The notes under the pieces were generated by a model that worked only from the letters and a program-made list of their open reading frames with translations, did no database searches and was not told the origin of the DNA. From contig NZ_JAEMNW010000003.1 in NCBI RefSeq assembly GCF_016481275.1, positions 1-64,000 on the forward strand: 64,000 nt of DNA. The letters are read 5' to 3'. Below are positions 54,609 to 64,000 of this stretch, in pieces; position 1 is the first letter of the stretch, and the number at the start of each line of letters is the position of its first letter. Source of the stretch: Antrihabitans auranticaus (GTDB lineage Bacteria; Actinomycetota; Actinomycetes; Mycobacteriales; Mycobacteriaceae). The position numbers and the translations under genes were made by a program.

Positions 54609-54622
54609 ACCAAGCACTTGCT
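54609..54622. promoter_or_regulatory. KstR2 operator, fadE30/fadD3 divergent promoter
   Basis: ACCAAGCACTTGCT matches the KstR2 consensus AnCAAGnnCTTGnT exactly. It is 22 bp from the fadE30 start and 24 bp from the fadD3 start. On the minus strand the sequence continues TAGGTTATC, a possible -10 element, so the repressor would block the promoter directly. Confidence 0.92.
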
Positions 54623-54646
54623 TTGTAACACCGGCGAAGGAAGACC

Positions 54647-56215
54647 GTGACCGACAGCACCGCGCTGCAAACAACCGCGCCGCAAACAACCCCGGCGGCT
54701 CTGCACCGCGCTGCGACCGACTTCGGCGACGCGACAGCGATCGTCGACGGTCCAGTGCGGCTGACGTACGCCGAATTGCTCGACGAAGTGCGGGTGACAG
54801 CTCGCGCCCTGCTGGCACGCGGTATACGGCACGGCGACCGGATCGCCATCTGGGCGCCCAACACCCACCACTGGGTGATCGCCGCGCTCGCGACGCACTA
54901 CGTCGGCGCGACTCTCGTACCGATCAACACGCGATACACCGGCGCCGAAGCCTTCGATCTCATCGACCGGACCGATGCCAAAGCCCTCTTCGTGGCCGGC
55001 AACTTTCTTGGCAAGGATCGGCTCGCCGACCTCCGCAGCGTCGCTGCCGAGCTGGACGTCGACACCGTCATCCGGATACCGCTCGACGACGAGCTCGGCC
55101 AGAGCAGCGACCTCGCCTGGACCGACCTCGAACAGTTCGCCCGCGCTGTCTCGCCGACCGACGCGGATGCCCGCGCCGCTCAGGTGTCGCCTGACGACAT
55201 CGCCGACATCTTGTTCACATCCGGCACCACTGGGAAGAGCAAGGGCGCGATGTGCGCACACCGGCAGTCGCTCGGGGCATCGAAGGCATGGGCCGAATGC
55301 GGCCTTCTCGACGGCAACGACCGCTACCTCGTCATCAACCCGTTCTTCCACAGTTTCGGCTACAAGGCAGGCATTCTCGCGTGTCTCCAGACCGGAGCCG
55401 CGCTGTACCCACAGCTCGTCTACGACGTCGAGCAAGCGATGCGAACCGTGCAAGAGGCGCAGATTACTGTGCTGCCCGGTCCCCCGACGATCTATCAAAC
55501 GATCCTCGACCACCCGCGCCGTGGCGAGTTCGATCTCAGTTCAATGCGTTTCGCGGTAACCGGCGCGGCGGTCATTCCCGTCGTTCTCATCGAGCGAATG
55601 CAGCAGGAATTGGATATCGACGTCGTACTGACGGCGTATGGGCTGTCGGAGGGCTCCGGTTTCGGCACCATGTGCAGAGCCGACGACGACGCGGTGACGG
55701 TCGCAACCACCAGCGGGCGCCCGATCGCCGATTTCGAGGTGCGGATCGACGAGAGCGGCGAGGTCCTGATGCGCGGACCCAATGTCATGATCGGCTATTT
55801 GGACGACCCCGAAAACACCTCGAGAGCAATCGATTCCGACGGGTGGCTGCACACCGGAGACATCGGGAAACTCGATGATCGCGGCAATCTCACCATCACC
55901 GATCGACTCAAAGATATGTACATCTGCGGCGGCTTCAACGTCTATCCGGCAGAGATCGAACAGGCACTCGCTCGACTCGACGGCGTTGCAGAGTCTGCTG
56001 TCATCGGAGTTCCCGATGAGCGGCTAGGTGAGGTTGGCAAGGCGTTCGTCGTCCGGAAGTCTGGGAGCACTGTCACCTCCGAACAGGTGGTCGCCTTCGC
56101 CAAACAAACGCTCGCCAACTACAAGATTCCCCGGGCCGTCGAGTTCATCGACGCACTGCCGCGAAACGCCGGCGGCAAGGTCCTCAAACGTCAACTGCGA
56201 GAGGAAGCATCATGA
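54647..56215 (+). CDS. fadD3: HIP-CoA synthetase FadD3
   Basis: A 522-residue AMP-forming ligase: ILFTSGTTGKSKGAMC, AYGLSEGSGFGT, GWLHTGDIGKLDDRGNLTIT and DRLKDMYICGGFNVYPAEIE, ending with the KxxGGKVLKR lysine loop. FadD3 attaches CoA to HIP, the C/D-ring propionate, which starts the KstR2 pathway. It starts with GTG, with GGAAG upstream. The crotonase gene overlaps by 4 bp. Confidence 0.93.
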   Translation: MTDSTALQTTAPQTTPAALHRAATDFGDATAIVDGPVRLTYAELLDEVRVTARALLARGIRHGDRIAIWAPNTHHWVIAALATHYVGATLVPINTRYTGAEAFDLIDRTDAKALFVAGNFLGKDRLADLRSVAAELDVDTVIRIPLDDELGQSSDLAWTDLEQFARAVSPTDADARAAQVSPDDIADILFTSGTTGKSKGAMCAHRQSLGASKAWAECGLLDGNDRYLVINPFFHSFGYKAGILACLQTGAALYPQLVYDVEQAMRTVQEAQITVLPGPPTIYQTILDHPRRGEFDLSSMRFAVTGAAVIPVVLIERMQQELDIDVVLTAYGLSEGSGFGTMCRADDDAVTVATTSGRPIADFEVRIDESGEVLMRGPNVMIGYLDDPENTSRAIDSDGWLHTGDIGKLDDRGNLTITDRLKDMYICGGFNVYPAEIEQALARLDGVAESAVIGVPDERLGEVGKAFVVRKSGSTVTSEQVVAFAKQTLANYKIPRAVEFIDALPRNAGGKVLKRQLREEAS

Positions 56216-57063
56216 CTGTCCCCGACGAGGGCGAAGTGGTCACCTACGAGAAGCGGGGAAAGATCGCTCTCGTTTCGCTGAACCGGCCGGACTACCGAAA
56301 TGCGCAGAACTCGGTGATGACGTACGCGCTGGACGCTGCATTTCAACGCGCCGTCGACGATTCCGATGTCGCGGTAATCGTGCTGGCGGGCAACGGAAAG
56401 CATTTCAGCGCTGGCCACGACATCGGCACGCCGGGACGCGATCATCACGTCCACTACGACAACAAGGCGGTCATGTGGTGGGACCACGTCGACCGCCCCG
56501 GCGGCGATCAGCGGTACGCCCGCGAGATGGAGGTCTACCTCGGAATGTGCCGCCGCTGGCGGGAATTGCCGAAGCCTACGATCGCGATGGTTCAGGGCGC
56601 ATGTATAGCCGGGGGGCTGATGCTCGCGTGGGTGTGCGACATGATCGTCGCATCCGACGATGCTTTCTTCTCCGATCCTGTTGTACGGATGGGTATTCCG
56701 GGTGTCGAATATTTTGCGCACCCCTGGGTGCTGGGTCCGCGCGCAGCCAAGGAAATTCTCTTCACCGGCGATCGATTCTCGGCCCAACGGGCGTACGAAT
56801 GGGGCATGGTCAATCGTGTTGTGCCACGGGATGATCTAGAAACCGAGACCTTCGCGATCGCGGAGCGAGTCTCCGCCATGCCGCAATTCGGGCTCGCCCT
56901 GACCAAACGCGCCGTCAACCAGTGCGAAGACCAGATGGGCATGCGAAACGGAATGGATTCGGTATTCGGATTGCACCATCTCGCGCATGCGCACAACGCG
57001 GAAACAGGCGCCGATTCCCTCGGCGGCATGAACGCCAAGTCGATGAAAGATACTGCAAAATAA
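56212..57063 (+). CDS. Enoyl-CoA hydratase/crotonase family protein
   Basis: A 283-residue crotonase: VLAGNGKHFSAGHDIGTPGR and AMVQGACIAGGLMLAWVCDM are the oxyanion segments, and RMGIPGVEYFAHP the active-site loop. No crotonase is present at this place in the M. tuberculosis fadD3-fadE31 segment as I recall it, so this may be a rhodococcal addition that hydrates an enoyl-CoA of the HIP pathway. It is tightly coupled to fadD3 (ATGA) and to fadE31 (TAATG). Confidence 0.85.
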   Translation: MTVPDEGEVVTYEKRGKIALVSLNRPDYRNAQNSVMTYALDAAFQRAVDDSDVAVIVLAGNGKHFSAGHDIGTPGRDHHVHYDNKAVMWWDHVDRPGGDQRYAREMEVYLGMCRRWRELPKPTIAMVQGACIAGGLMLAWVCDMIVASDDAFFSDPVVRMGIPGVEYFAHPWVLGPRAAKEILFTGDRFSAQRAYEWGMVNRVVPRDDLETETFAIAERVSAMPQFGLALTKRAVNQCEDQMGMRNGMDSVFGLHHLAHAHNAETGADSLGGMNAKSMKDTAK

Positions 57064-58202
57064 TGAATCTCGATCTAGACGAGTCAACCGCCGCGTTTCG
57101 GAGCGAGGTTCGCGCGTTCCTTGCCGAGCACAAGCCAGCCACGCCGCTCCCGTCGATGGACACCCGGGCGGGGTTCGAGGCGCACCGCGAATGGGAACAC
57201 ACTCTCGCAGAAGCTCGGCTGTCGGTCGTCTCGTGGCCGAGCGAACTCGGCGGCAGAGACGCTTCACTGCTCGAATGGGTGCTGTTCGAGGAGGAGTACT
57301 ACGCCGCGCAGGCACCGGGCAGAGTGAGCCAGAATGGCATCTTTCTGCTCGCACCAACGCTTTTCGAGCACGGCACACCTGAGCAGCTCGAGCGATTCCT
57401 GCCCCGCATGGCACGCGCCGACGACATCTGGGCACAAGCGTGGTCCGAACCCGAAGCCGGCAGCGACCTCGCCGGTATCCGGTCGACCGCGACTCGAACC
57501 GACGGCGGGTGGTTGCTGCACGGCCAGAAGACGTGGAGCTCACGAGCGAGCTACGCGGACTGGGGATTCGGCCTGTTTCGCAGCGACCCCGCGGCCGAGC
57601 GCCATCGCGGCCTCACATACTTCATGTTCCCGTTGACGGCGGAAGGCGTTACCGTACGGCCGATTCCGCAGCTCGACGGCGAGCCCGGTTTCGCTGAACT
57701 CTTCTTCGAGAACGTCTTCGTTCCGGATTCGGACGTGATCGGCGCCGTCGACAACGGTTGGCGCGTCGCCATGAGCACTTCCAGCAATGAGCGCGGCCTG
57801 TCCCTCCGCAGTCCGGGACGCTTCAACGCCGCGGCAGACCGCCTCGTCGAATTATGGCGAGAGACAGCCGATCCCAGCGACACCGGGATGCGCGATCGAG
57901 TCGTCGACGCGTGGATCGGCGCGCAGGCATATCGACTTCACACCCTGGGAACGGTGACGAGGCTCAGCGAAGGCGGCCAACTCGGTGCCGAATCGTCGGT
58001 GAACAAGATCTTCTGGTCTGAACTCGACGTCGCCCTGCACGAAACCGCGCTCGACCTCATGGGTCCGGATGCAGAACTCGCGACGGCGTGGTCGAGCAGC
58101 TACTTCTTCTCGCTCTCGGGACCGATCTACGCGGGTACCAACGAAATTCAACGAAACATCATCGCCGAGCGGCTACTCGGACTACCGAAGGCGGACCGAT
58201 GA
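57063..58202 (+). CDS. fadE31: Acyl-CoA dehydrogenase FadE31
   Basis: A 379-residue acyl-CoA dehydrogenase with WSEPEAGSDLAGIRSTATRT, GQKTWSSRASYADWGF and IYAGTNEIQRNIIAERLLGL. The ATG at 57063 shares one base with the previous stop. It stands first of three consecutive dehydrogenases (FadE31-32-33) that act late in HIP breakdown, likely as heteromers. Confidence 0.88.
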   Translation: MNLDLDESTAAFRSEVRAFLAEHKPATPLPSMDTRAGFEAHREWEHTLAEARLSVVSWPSELGGRDASLLEWVLFEEEYYAAQAPGRVSQNGIFLLAPTLFEHGTPEQLERFLPRMARADDIWAQAWSEPEAGSDLAGIRSTATRTDGGWLLHGQKTWSSRASYADWGFGLFRSDPAAERHRGLTYFMFPLTAEGVTVRPIPQLDGEPGFAELFFENVFVPDSDVIGAVDNGWRVAMSTSSNERGLSLRSPGRFNAAADRLVELWRETADPSDTGMRDRVVDAWIGAQAYRLHTLGTVTRLSEGGQLGAESSVNKIFWSELDVALHETALDLMGPDAELATAWSSSYFFSLSGPIYAGTNEIQRNIIAERLLGLPKADR

Positions 58203-59188
58203 GATTTGCGCTCAGCGTCGAACAACGTGATTTCGCCGCAAGCCTGCGCGACCTCCTGGAGGGCGCAAAGACGCCGCAGGTGATTCGTGCGTGGGGCGGC
58301 GGCGACTCCGGACCGGGGCGAACTTTGCTTCGCCAACTCGCCGATGCCGGCGTGACGGGGCTTGCCGTCAACGAGGAACTCGGTGGCCTCGGCGCAACTG
58401 CTGTCGATCTCGCGGTCGCGTTCATCGAGGTCGGCCGAAGCGGTGCTCCGGGACCGCTGATCGAGACAGCTGCCGTCATACCTACTCTGTTGCAACAGCT
58501 TCCAGACGACACGCTGGCCCAGCGCTGGCTTCCTGAGATCGCGGAGGGGCGCGCGGTCGCTTCTGTTGCGCTACCGCCCCACGTCCCGCGGGCGTTGGAT
58601 GCCGACGTCGCCGACGTCGTCTTCCGTGTCGAGGGCGAGCAGCTGGAGGAGGTCGAACCCGACCTGTTGGAGCGGTCGGTCGATGCGGCGCGGCGGGTCT
58701 TTACGGTAACCGGAGCCCGCACCGTCGCCGAAGGAGTCGACAGCGCACCCGCATTCGACATGGGTGTCCTCGCCTGCGCTGCCCAACTCCTCGGCGCCGG
58801 GCACGCCATGCTGGACATGACGACCGACTACGCGAAGAACCGCGTGCAGTTCGGTCGGCCGATCGGGCAGTTCCAGGCGGTAAAGCATCATCTCGCGGAT
58901 GCCCTGGTCGGCATCGAGATGGCCACTCCGCTTCTCTACGGCGCGGCAATTGCATTGGGCAACAACGATCCCCATGCCAGCCGAGATGTGTCCTCGGCGA
59001 AAATTGCTTGCAGCGACGCCGCATACCTGGCAGCGCGCAAGGCCTTGCAAGTGCACGGCGCCATCGGCTACACAGCCGAGTACGACCTCTCACTCTGGCT
59101 GACGAAGGTCCGCGCACTTCAGGCTGCGTGGGGCACGGCGTCCGTGCACCGGGCACGCGTGGCGGAATCGCTGCGGAGTGTGTCATGA
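58199..59188 (+). CDS. fadE32: Acyl-CoA dehydrogenase FadE32
   Basis: A 329-residue, reduced acyl-CoA dehydrogenase. The N-terminal and C-terminal helical domains remain (NRVQFGRPIGQFQAVKHHLA, KALQVHGAIGYTAEYDLSLW), while the middle beta-domain is shortened. This is typical of the non-FAD or partner subunit in sterol-type heterotetramers. ATG at 58199 overlaps fadE31 by 4 bp. Confidence 0.86.
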   Translation: MRFALSVEQRDFAASLRDLLEGAKTPQVIRAWGGGDSGPGRTLLRQLADAGVTGLAVNEELGGLGATAVDLAVAFIEVGRSGAPGPLIETAAVIPTLLQQLPDDTLAQRWLPEIAEGRAVASVALPPHVPRALDADVADVVFRVEGEQLEEVEPDLLERSVDAARRVFTVTGARTVAEGVDSAPAFDMGVLACAAQLLGAGHAMLDMTTDYAKNRVQFGRPIGQFQAVKHHLADALVGIEMATPLLYGAAIALGNNDPHASRDVSSAKIACSDAAYLAARKALQVHGAIGYTAEYDLSLWLTKVRALQAAWGTASVHRARVAESLRSVS

Positions 59189-60285
59189 GCATCTTCTCGG
59201 AAGAGCAGTTGGAACTCGCCACTACCGTCCGCGGCTTGCTGGCGAAGCACTGCGGGCACGCGGCAGTACGGGCCACGATCGATTCCGATCTCGGCTACGA
59301 CGAGAAGCTGTGGAACCTGCTGTGCCGCCAGGTCGGAGTCGCCGCGCTGGCGATTCCGGAGGAGTTCGGCGGTATCGGCGCGGGGCAGATCGAATCCGAC
59401 CTCGTCATGGCAGAACTCGGCGCTGCCCTCGCGCCGACACCGATGCTCGGCTCGGTAATCCTCGGCGCGCAATCCATTCTGGCCATCGGCGACCACGAAT
59501 GTTGCGAACGGCTGCTACCCGGCATTGCGGACGGCACGACGATCGCTGCCCTGTGCTGGGCGGGGCCGGATGGCTGGTCGCGTCCGGGGGTCGAGATTGT
59601 GGGCGGAAAGCTTTCGGGTGCTGCTCATTTCGTGCTCGATGCAGAGAATGCGGATGTCCTTGTCACTGTTGCGCGAGACGGCGCTGAGATTGTGTTCTTC
59701 GAAGTCGACCCGGCAGCTTCGGGCGTGACCCGCAGAACCGCGCGCGGGATGGACCCGACCCGGCGGTTCGGTGTCGTTTCGTTCGACTCGGCCGAAGGTC
59801 GTCGACTGAGCACCGCAGATCCGGGGGCGGTGCTCGACCGGATACGCGACGTTGCCGTCACCGCCTTGGCCGCCGAACAGGTCGGCGCGGCGGCACGGTG
59901 CCTCGACGAGACAGTCGCGTACACGAAGTCTCGCGTCCAGTTCGGACGACCCATCGGAAGTTTTCAAGCCCTCAAGCATCGGATGGCCGACCTCTACACG
60001 CTCGTGGAGACGGCACGCTCTGCGTCTTATGCGGCGACGGTGTCGCTCGCGAACGGTTCGCCGACCGCACACGAGGACGCTACCGTCGCCAAGGTCTACT
60101 GCTCGGAGGCATTCACGCAGGTTGCCGCGGACTCGATCCAACTACACGGCGGAATCGCGATCACCTGGGAACACGACGCACACCTGTATTTCAAACGGGC
60201 ACACGGCGATTCGCAACTTTTCGGGCAGCCCGAGCAGTTCGTCCGCGCACATCAGCTCGGCCAGGTGCCGGCCGCCCAGGTCTGA
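59185..60285 (+). CDS. fadE33: Acyl-CoA dehydrogenase FadE33
   Basis: A 366-residue acyl-CoA dehydrogenase with IPEEFGGIGAGQIESDLVMA, TKSRVQFGRPIGSFQALKHR and SIQLHGGIAITWEHDAHLYF. It starts at 59185, overlapping fadE32 by 4 bp, and ends the fadD3 operon. Its 3' end overlaps the convergent SCO6745-family gene by 34 bp. Confidence 0.87.
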   Translation: MSIFSEEQLELATTVRGLLAKHCGHAAVRATIDSDLGYDEKLWNLLCRQVGVAALAIPEEFGGIGAGQIESDLVMAELGAALAPTPMLGSVILGAQSILAIGDHECCERLLPGIADGTTIAALCWAGPDGWSRPGVEIVGGKLSGAAHFVLDAENADVLVTVARDGAEIVFFEVDPAASGVTRRTARGMDPTRRFGVVSFDSAEGRRLSTADPGAVLDRIRDVAVTALAAEQVGAAARCLDETVAYTKSRVQFGRPIGSFQALKHRMADLYTLVETARSASYAATVSLANGSPTAHEDATVAKVYCSEAFTQVAADSIQLHGGIAITWEHDAHLYFKRAHGDSQLFGQPEQFVRAHQLGQVPAAQV

Positions 60286-61127
60286 CCGAACGCATCACGC
60301 GGGAACACTCCCGAATCGATGACGGCAGTGTGAAGCTGCTCGGCGATCTCGAGCAGTCGGTCGAAGCCGGACTCGCCCAATGCTTCCCAGGGTGCGAGGC
60401 CGAGGTCGTCGGTGAGGTCCTCAGCCGCGGCGCGAATCTCGGTGCCGAGTTCGGTGAGATCGCCGGACTCGTCGAGAATCTCGCGATCGCGGAGCCCGGC
60501 CGCGGCGTCGTCCCACTGCTCCTGCGACCAACCGCGACGCGTGCGGCCGAACTTCGCCGTGAAGCCCTTGCCGGTCGAAATGTGCGTCATGAGCGCTTCG
60601 ATGCCCGACAGCCCAACCACATTCAGAGCGATGATGTGGCCGTCGCCGCGATGCTCGCGCAGGAGCGTCATGGCGTGCCACAGCTGCAGGTGGGGCTCGT
60701 CCGGCCACGGGAGGTCCGCGTGCGCGGCAAAAAGTGGCCGGCCTTCGGGTTGGGCGGCGCGCGCTGCGATAGCGGCGAGGTCGGCAGCCTCGGCGAGGTC
60801 GGGAGATTCGATCTTGTCACCGAGCACTCGTCGGAGCACGGCATCGACGCCGCGATACCTCGCTTCGATGATGCGTTCCGGCGTGGCAAGGTCCCACGCG
60901 CGCGGGATGAAACCCCTGATCAGCTCCGGGTTGAAGTTGTAGAACGTAGCCGCCACGACGCTCGGCGCAACCCTGCCCATCGCGGCCGAGCGGGACGCGA
61001 AGTAGCACATCCCGCTCTTTTCGAGCCCGGCGTCGACGAGGCTGTCCGTCACCTCAGGGGCGAAATAGGACACGGCGTGCAGTGCATCGAGTGGCTTGGC
61101 ATAGCGTCCGACCGCTGTGGCGTCCAT
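60252..61127 (-). CDS. SCO6745-family protein
   Basis: A 291-residue protein starting MDATAVGRYAKPLDALHAVS, with FAPEVTDSLVDAGLEKSGMCY, FYNFNPELIRGFIPRAWDLA and LWHAMTLLREHRGDGHIIAL. These segments recur in the actinobacterial SCO6745 family, of unknown function, with some resemblance to HTH/winged proteins at the C-terminus (GRTRRGWSQEQWDDAAAGLR). It overlaps fadE33 at the 3' end and probably belongs outside the sterol regulon. Confidence 0.75.
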   Translation of the reverse strand: MDATAVGRYAKPLDALHAVSYFAPEVTDSLVDAGLEKSGMCYFASRSAAMGRVAPSVVAATFYNFNPELIRGFIPRAWDLATPERIIEARYRGVDAVLRRVLGDKIESPDLAEAADLAAIAARAAQPEGRPLFAAHADLPWPDEPHLQLWHAMTLLREHRGDGHIIALNVVGLSGIEALMTHISTGKGFTAKFGRTRRGWSQEQWDDAAAGLRDREILDESGDLTELGTEIRAAAEDLTDDLGLAPWEALGESGFDRLLEIAEQLHTAVIDSGVFPRDAFGQTWAAGTWPS

Positions 61128-61150
61128 GGTTGCACCGTACCCGCGGTCGG

Positions 61151-61534
61151 TCAGGCAGCCTGCTGACGCGGGTGCTGCGCCTCGTAGACGGCGCGCTCGG
61201 ACGCTCGCCGAGCGGTGGTGGTCGCGTCTTCGAGATCGACCGGAAGTCCATGCAGCGCAAGTCGATGCGCCCGGTTCTGGTTTCGATACGCACCGCAATA
61301 GAACAGGGCGAGCAGCAGGGCCAGTAGGGTCATCGCACCACGGAGCGCGAGCGGCCCCGGGAAGAGCATGAACACCACGAAGATCGGCGCGAACGGCACC
61401 ATGCCGCGAACGAGGTGTTTGGTGATCGCGAACCGGCCGGTCAGGTCGTTGCGGACCCAGTCGCGCATCTCGTCGGGCAACTTTCTCCCCCAGGCGTAGC
61501 CGAGCCATTGGATCGGGTTCGGGCGCTTGCTCAT
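61151..61534 (-). CDS. DUF5313-like small membrane protein
   Basis: A 127-residue protein: NPIQWLGYAWGRKLPDEMRD and WVRNDLTGRFAITKHLVRGM, then two transmembrane helices (APIFVVFMLFPGPLALRGAM, LLALLLALFYCGAYRNQNRA). The pattern is that of mycobacterial DUF5313 proteins, whose function is unknown. Its start overlaps the MarR gene stop by 4 bp, so regulator and membrane protein are cotranscribed. Confidence 0.75.
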   Translation of the reverse strand: MSKRPNPIQWLGYAWGRKLPDEMRDWVRNDLTGRFAITKHLVRGMVPFAPIFVVFMLFPGPLALRGAMTLLALLLALFYCGAYRNQNRAHRLALHGLPVDLEDATTTARRASERAVYEAQHPRQQAA

Positions 61535-61983
61535 TTCGGGGTCCTTCCTAATGCGGCGTTGTTGACGCGGGTGAGGACCGCGTGCAGCTCTTCCAGGTCC
61601 GCGAGACTGACGCCGAGTCGGTCGACTACTGCCGGCGGGATTTCGAGAGCCTTCTCGCGGAGGGCGGTGCCTGAATCGGTCAGGTCGATCTGGAGATTTC
61701 GCTCGTCGCTGTCGCTGCGGCGGCGGGTGATGTAGCCGGCCGATTCCAAGCGCTTGAGCAGCGGAGACAGCGTGGGGGAATCGAGCTGGACCGCCTCGCC
61801 GATCGCCTTCACCGACATCGGCGCTTCGCCCCAGAGCGCGAGCATCACCAAGTATTGCGGGTGCGTGAGGCCGAGAGGTTCGAGGAGGGGCCGGTAGATG
61901 CCGAGCACCGATCGATTCGCCACAGCGAGGGCAAAGCAGACCTGACGCTCGAGCTGGAGGGGGTCGTCTGTCGTCGTAACCAC
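61531..61983 (-). CDS. MarR-family regulator, OhrR-like
   Basis: A 150-residue MarR repressor. Cys16 in ERQVCFALAVANR sits at the position of the peroxide-sensing Cys of OhrR, and the winged helix runs through SVKAIGEAVQLDSPTLSPLL and RLESAGYITRRRSDSDERNL. It may sense organic hydroperoxides or other oxidants. A 22-bp inverted repeat lies 17 bp before its start, which suggests autoregulation. No ohr gene lies in the window; the cotranscribed DUF5313 protein is its only visible target. Confidence 0.85.
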   Translation of the reverse strand: MVTTTDDPLQLERQVCFALAVANRSVLGIYRPLLEPLGLTHPQYLVMLALWGEAPMSVKAIGEAVQLDSPTLSPLLKRLESAGYITRRRSDSDERNLQIDLTDSGTALREKALEIPPAVVDRLGVSLADLEELHAVLTRVNNAALGRTPK

Positions 61984-62000
61984 GGATTGAGGTTAGCACG

Positions 62001-62022
62001 AATAGTTAGTGCATTAACTATT
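62001..62022. promoter_or_regulatory. Palindromic operator upstream of the MarR regulator
   Basis: AATAGTTAG and TTAACTATT, separated by TGCA, form inverted arms matching at 8 of 9 bases. The AT-rich palindrome stands out in GC-rich DNA and lies 17 bp before the MarR start codon, the usual place for autorepression. Confidence 0.7.
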
Positions 62023-62043
62023 AACGTGGCAACCGTCACGAAA

Positions 62044-62090
62044 GTGCACTTGTCGTCGCGTTTACTCGACCGATGCGACGACAGGTGCAC
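62044..62090 (-). terminator. Long hairpin at the end of the hsa operon
   Basis: Arms of 16 bp (GTGCACTTGTCGTCGC at 62044-62059 and GCGACGACAGGTGCAC at 62075-62090) match with one mismatch around a 15-base loop. On the minus strand it is followed by TTTCG. It lies 28 bp after the hsaB stop and before the MarR operator, so it most likely ends the hsaDCB transcript. Confidence 0.72.
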
Positions 62091-62118
62091 ACTCGGCGGG
62101 ATGCGGACGCCCCGAGTG

Positions 62119-64000
<1,882 letters not shown>

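Overview
The window is high-GC actinobacterial DNA, most like Rhodococcus or a close relative (Nocardiaceae). The evidence is PhoP/PhoR with near-mycobacterial sequence, an MbtH protein, 13E12/DUF222 genes, GTG starts, many 4-bp ATGA gene overlaps, and a sterol catabolic locus that follows the M. tuberculosis Rv3502c-Rv3570c gene set with KstR- and KstR2-type operators. Names were assigned by reading protein motifs and from memory of those families. No database search was run.

Layout. (1) 1-800: the 5' part of a 13E12/DUF222 gene and a decayed transposase bracketed by 34-bp imperfect direct repeats. (2) 821-8861: a divergent aromatic meta-cleavage cluster. The minus-strand operon encodes acylating acetaldehyde dehydrogenase, 4-hydroxy-2-oxovalerate aldolase, semialdehyde dehydrogenase, an atypical SDR and a tautomerase. 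The plus strand encodes an extradiol catechol dioxygenase and a two-component (HpaB/HpaC-like) phenol hydroxylase. This fits (alkyl)phenol catabolism. (3) 8883-18482: housekeeping and regulation, with a HIT hydrolase, phoPR, a decapeptide-repeat protein divergent from phoP, dienelactone hydrolase, LemA, a chorismate mutase-like protein, tRNA-Thr(TGT), MbtH, two alpha/beta hydrolases, a 57-codon ORF and otsA.

(4) 18472-36709: sterol side-chain degradation with seven KstR-type boxes. It holds hsd4A, fdxD, fadE26-fadE27, fadD19, echA19, a second acyl-CoA synthetase, two LLM (F420-type) oxidoreductases, a tandem DUF35 protein with ltp4-ltp3, a ketosteroid isomerase-like protein, cyp125 and fadA5. 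Together these give C26 oxidation (Cyp125), CoA activation (FadD19), dehydrogenation (FadE26-FadE27), hydration (EchA19), oxidation (Hsd4A) and thiolysis (FadA5), plus an aldol-lyase branch (Ltp3/4) for C24-branched sterols.

(5) 36744-40690: an interruption. It holds a weak hypothetical gene, about 490 bp without a gene, an EspR-like HTH protein, and a tight operon of a Gly/Asn-rich surface protein, a HELGH (ImmA/IrrE-type) metalloprotease and a multi-pass membrane protein. This is the best candidate for an undescribed system.

(6) 40895-60285: C/D-ring (HIP) catabolism under KstR2, in two divergent blocks. Block one is two SDRs against echA20-ipdA-ipdB-ipdC plus two downstream genes. Block two is fadE30-ipdF-kstR2-fadA6 against fadD3-ech-fadE31-fadE32-fadE33. 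The blocks are separated by a secreted protein, a small membrane protein and a full-length DUF222/HNH gene of unusual codon use. (7) 60252-64000: an SCO6745-family protein, a DUF5313 protein, an OhrR-like MarR regulator with a palindromic operator, and the 3' part of the A/B-ring hsa operon (hsaD partial, hsaC, hsaB), which ends at a long hairpin.
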